Shown: piece after piece, positions 61,401 to 64,000 of the stretch
Layout of the letters: each line of letters starts with the position of its first letter
Numbering within the stretch: the stretch's first letter is position 1
Origin: Phallusia mammillata
Taxonomy: Eukaryota; Chordata; Ascidiacea; Phlebobranchia; Ascidiidae
NCBI GenBank assembly: GCA_003260075.1
Contig: QLIY01000540.1
Location: 1-64,000 of the forward strand
DNA length: 64,000 bases
Direction: 5' to 3'
Position numbers and translations under genes: made by a program
The notes under the pieces: generated by a model
What the model saw: the letters and a program-made list of their open reading frames with translations, nothing else
The model's database searches: none
Told to the model about the DNA's origin: nothing

Positions 61401-63933
61401 TTCAGTTTGGGAATATGAAATGTTAAAACAAGTGAAGTATATTTTTGTATAATTTATACAAGGCATTTGTTTAATAATTTTTCAGGAGAGTCAAGTTAAA
61501 GACATTGGGAGACTGTGAGACTTTAAAGTTTCCTGGTGGCTTTTAACAATAAAACATATCTTTAAGCTTTCTCCTAATCCCCCCCCCCGTGAAGTATATT
61601 TTTGTATAATTTATACAAGGCATTTGTTTAATAATTGTTCAGGAGAGTCAAGTTAAAGACATTGGGAGACTGTGAGACTTTGAAGTTTCCTGGTGGCTTT
61701 TAACAATAAAACATGTCTTTAAGCTTTCTCCTAACAACCTTTCTTTGAACTTCAGGTTGCTTCATCAGATGCCACAAACATCCAAGCTTCCATAACACAG
61801 GATGGAGATAACCTGGTTCTGAATGGCAGGAAATGGTGGACCTCGGGGGCATTGGATCCTAGAATGAAGTTAATTGTGTTTATGGGCAAGAATGATGTTA
61901 CAGGTACGAAATAGATTAATGGTTAAAAATTCTGTTAGCTTTGTGTGTGATATGCTGTACTTATGTCCTTTTCAATATTATTATGTCATATTTTGTTTCA
62001 CTGTCCAACGTGATCCTAGTTTACTAATATAGGTGATGATTTTAGGCCAGTATGGCTGATCTCGATAGTGTCCACCCAGTGGTGTTTTGCACATAGCAAA
62101 GAGTAAACTTACAAGGTTGTGACACATTGTCGTGAACTTGTGGCGGCATTGTTTTCACTCTTCTACTCTTGCGCTTTACAATGGTCGGCAACCCCTGGCA
62201 CGAGGTGGTTTTTCATAGCACGCCAACCTGTTTGCGTGTTTATATTGAAGTGACAATTTAACCTGTTACAATGCTTGTTTATAGTTTTTATCATGCCATT
62301 GTCTTAAAATCCAGCCTTGCATGCACGAACCACTCTGCTTTTTCTTTATTATTGATATCTGCTGGCACGAACAACTATTTTTCAGAAACACGTTGGCACG
62401 CGAAGTCATTAACGCATGGAAATAACAAGTAAATTGGCACGCGTCGCCTAAAAGGTTGCAGACCCCTGGTTTAGCACTTATGTTTTTGAATGTTTAAGCG
62501 TGTGTCGTGTCGCTTCGATTTTATGAACCAACGAGATAAACTCCACAGTAAATATGCCAGTATGTCCTTGTCGTGATCGGAGCAGGATATGTTTAAATAA
62601 CTTTCGTAATTTCAGCCGATAAACATCGCCAACAAAGTATGGTGATAGTCCCCTCCGACTCAACCGGTGTGAAGATTGTGCGAGCCCTTACCGTGTTCGG
62701 TGCTGATGACGCGCCTGTAGGTCACGGTGAGGTCACTTTCGACAACGTCACTGTGCCAAAAAGCAACGTCATACTCGATTTGGGTGACGGATTTAAAATT
62801 GCGCAGGTAAAAAAAATCTTTAACAATTACCCACCTAGTTTTGTCGAAAATTGACGAAAGTGACTTAACTGAAAACAATATGGTTTACGTTCCTTCGTAG
62901 CCAATGACAGACGCAACAATTTTATCAAGTTTCATATTTTTGTTTTAGGCTCGTCTTGGCCCTGGTCGAATCCATCACTGTATGAGAATGATCGGATCAG
63001 CGGAACGCTCGCTTGACTTGATGAAAGAAAGGGTGAGATTGATTGTAAAAAAATCAGGATAAAACTTTTCAAACTTATTTTGAAACACGTTAATTAACGC
63101 TTAGAACATGCCGTTGATTGGAATAGGTTCGTACAATGCTATCGGCGTGTTACCAAGCACACAATATAACCTCAAACTATATTTTAATGATGTGACGCAA
63201 GATATATGCCAAGGTAGAGAGTGTATGTAATAATTCTACCTTTAGGTCCAGTCGCGTGTAACATTCGGGCGCCCTCTTGTGGAACGTGACACTGTATTAC
63301 AAAACATCGCCCTCTCGCGGATTGAAATCGACCAGTGTCGTTTGCTGGTTCTCAAAACTGCTCATATGATGGACGTGTATGGAAACAAGGTATGTTGAAC
63401 ACAACGTACGACATGGAGAGTTCGTAGGTTGGCCGAGTATCGCTTATACAAAGTCAAAGTAATATCAAAACAAAAAACTCCCTATATGACTTGCAGTTAC
63501 CACATATAAAACATAAATGCGTTGCAAAATATCCGTCGGAGTAGTGTTTTTTAAACGCTGTCACCAGTGATACGAAAGCTTACTTAAATTGAAGTAAAAG
63601 AATAATAATTTGCGAATAAGTTTAGATTAGTAATATACATTATTGTGTCATAATCTTCATTCATGTTTCACTCGTTTATCGCGTATCAGTCCAGTGTGTA
63701 ATATTTCTTAAACATTCTTGGCTTTTGGTTGTGTATTGTTGAGTTTTTTTGTATTCTGCATACATGTTATACACAACCATTGTACCTTTGCATTACGACT
63801 TGTTCGGTATCTCTCTGCTACTTATGCTCTTGTTTTTAGGCTGCTCGAAAAGAGATTGCGATGATTAAAGTTGCTGTTCCCAACGCAGTTTCCCGGGTCA
63901 TCGATCGCGCCATGCAGTCATTTGGTGCCGCTG
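55416..63933 (+). CDS. ACAD10: acyl-CoA dehydrogenase family member 10 (HAD + kinase-like + ACAD), C-terminus beyond window
   Basis: Nineteen exons: 55416-55569, 55813-55961, 56165-56356, 56493-56651, 56816-57123, 57261-57384, 57663-57789, 58687-58837, 59110-59255, 59441-59614, 59955-60128, 60451-60614, 60796-60936, 61019-61156, 61756-61903, 62616-62806, 62949-63032, 63246-63389, 63840-63933. These give 2,962 nt in frame (987 codons so far). N-terminus [17 protein letters not shown] is basic and lacks acids, a likely mitochondrial presequence. HAD domain: [26 protein letters not shown]. Aminoglycoside-phosphotransferase-like domain: [23 protein letters not shown] and [14 protein letters not shown] domain: [22 protein letters not shown] and [12 protein letters not shown]. 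Enzymes of this build (ACAD10/11) use the kinase-like part and the ACAD part to degrade 4-hydroxy acids (established for ACAD11/10); the HAD part points to ACAD10. A MITE sits in intron 7. Confidence 0.92.
55922..56202 (+). repeat. haplotype echo across exons 2 and 3 of ACAD10, around 11 C at 56057-56067
   Basis: 55922-56056 recurs at 56068-56202. It covers the end of exon 2, an intron and the start of exon 3. The exon-3 start differs by AAA versus GAA, that is Lys or Glu at the third codon, a candidate allelic amino-acid change. Confidence 0.85.
57817..58578. mobile_element. hAT-type MITE with two internal echoes, in intron 7 of ACAD10
   Basis: Ends are CAGTGGTTCCCAACC and GGTTGGGAACCGCTG. 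Flanks TCCTAGTG and TCCTAATC match at 6 of 8. Inside, 57866-57976 recurs at 57987-58090 (10 C at 57977-57986) and 58098-58286 recurs at 58297-58484 (10 C at 58287-58296). The true element is therefore probably about 450 bp. Confidence 0.85.
61432..61734 (+). repeat. haplotype echo around 10 C at 61579-61588
   Basis: 61432-61578 recurs at 61589-61734 with three changes in intron 14 of ACAD10. Confidence 0.85.
62179..62468. mobile_element. hAT-like MITE relic in intron 15 of ACAD10
   Basis: Left end CAATGGTCGGCAACCCCT and right end AGGTTGCAGACCCCTG are inverted and partly matching (12 of 15). TGGCACG motifs lie near both ends. No convincing 8-bp flank duplication remains. Confidence 0.6.
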
Positions 63934-64000
63934 GTGAGTCAATTACGTTTTACTCCATCGGATAAGAACATCATTGAAATGCATTTGGCGTTATTGTTTG

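Noticed and set aside
15819-61734. Many tandem duplications with poly-C at the junction as a new biological process such as non-templated C addition during repair
   Set aside because: Fixed length of 10, strict strand bias and duplicated exon ends without acceptors fit scaffold joins far better. I keep read-level checks as the deciding test.
1-64000. CRISPR arrays, operons, ribosome binding sites, bacterial terminators
   Set aside because: Spliceosomal introns throughout show a eukaryotic nuclear contig; no spaced short palindromic repeat array is present.

Overview
This is a nuclear contig from an AT-rich, intron-dense animal genome, not a microbial one. Every coding region is split by GT-AG introns. 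The gene content (a VWA3B-like protein, radial spoke protein RSPH14, a fused ACAD10, an NLR relic) and the many small hAT-type elements fit a highly heterozygous marine invertebrate. A tunicate is my guess, but the sequence does not prove it.

Layout. 1-7 kb: decayed repeats and nested hAT-like elements. 7.7-8.9 kb (minus): a four-exon gene for a small C2H2 zinc-finger protein with a recombinase-like tail. 9.7-12.7 kb: a near-identical duplicated block. 13-16.6 kb: a hAT MITE, then a small gene whose product starts MGNC and which carries a second MITE. 18.7-21.5 kb (minus): a decayed NACHT-LRR (NLR) gene. 22.3-40.9 kb (plus): a complete 41-exon VWA3B-like gene (1,810 codons before the stop). 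42.7-50.75 kb (plus): a partial tandem copy of its 3' half, with one Tudor-like/coiled-coil module doubled. 51.5-54.7 kb (minus): RSPH14, six exons, 342 codons. 55.4 kb to the window end (plus): ACAD10, 19 exons seen, C-terminus cut off. RSPH14 and ACAD10 are head to head, about 740 bp apart. RSPH14 is an axonemal protein and VWA3B-type genes are largely ciliary/testis-linked in other animals, so the middle of the window may be a cilia-gene neighbourhood (inference).

Assembly quality. The oddest signal is 32 runs of C, all on the + strand. Twenty are exactly 10 C long. Twenty-five of the 26 short runs separate two slightly different copies of the same 30-1,500 bp. Six are long (30-90) and have no flanking duplication. 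This is what scaffold gaps look like when unmerged, overlapping haplotype ends are joined by a fixed 10-character placeholder and true gaps by an estimated length, with the gap character shown as C. I treat these repeats as haplotype echoes, not biology, and kept only one copy of each exon. Coding frames stay open across more than 12 kb of spliced exons, so base accuracy is high and the frameshifts in the NLR are probably real decay.
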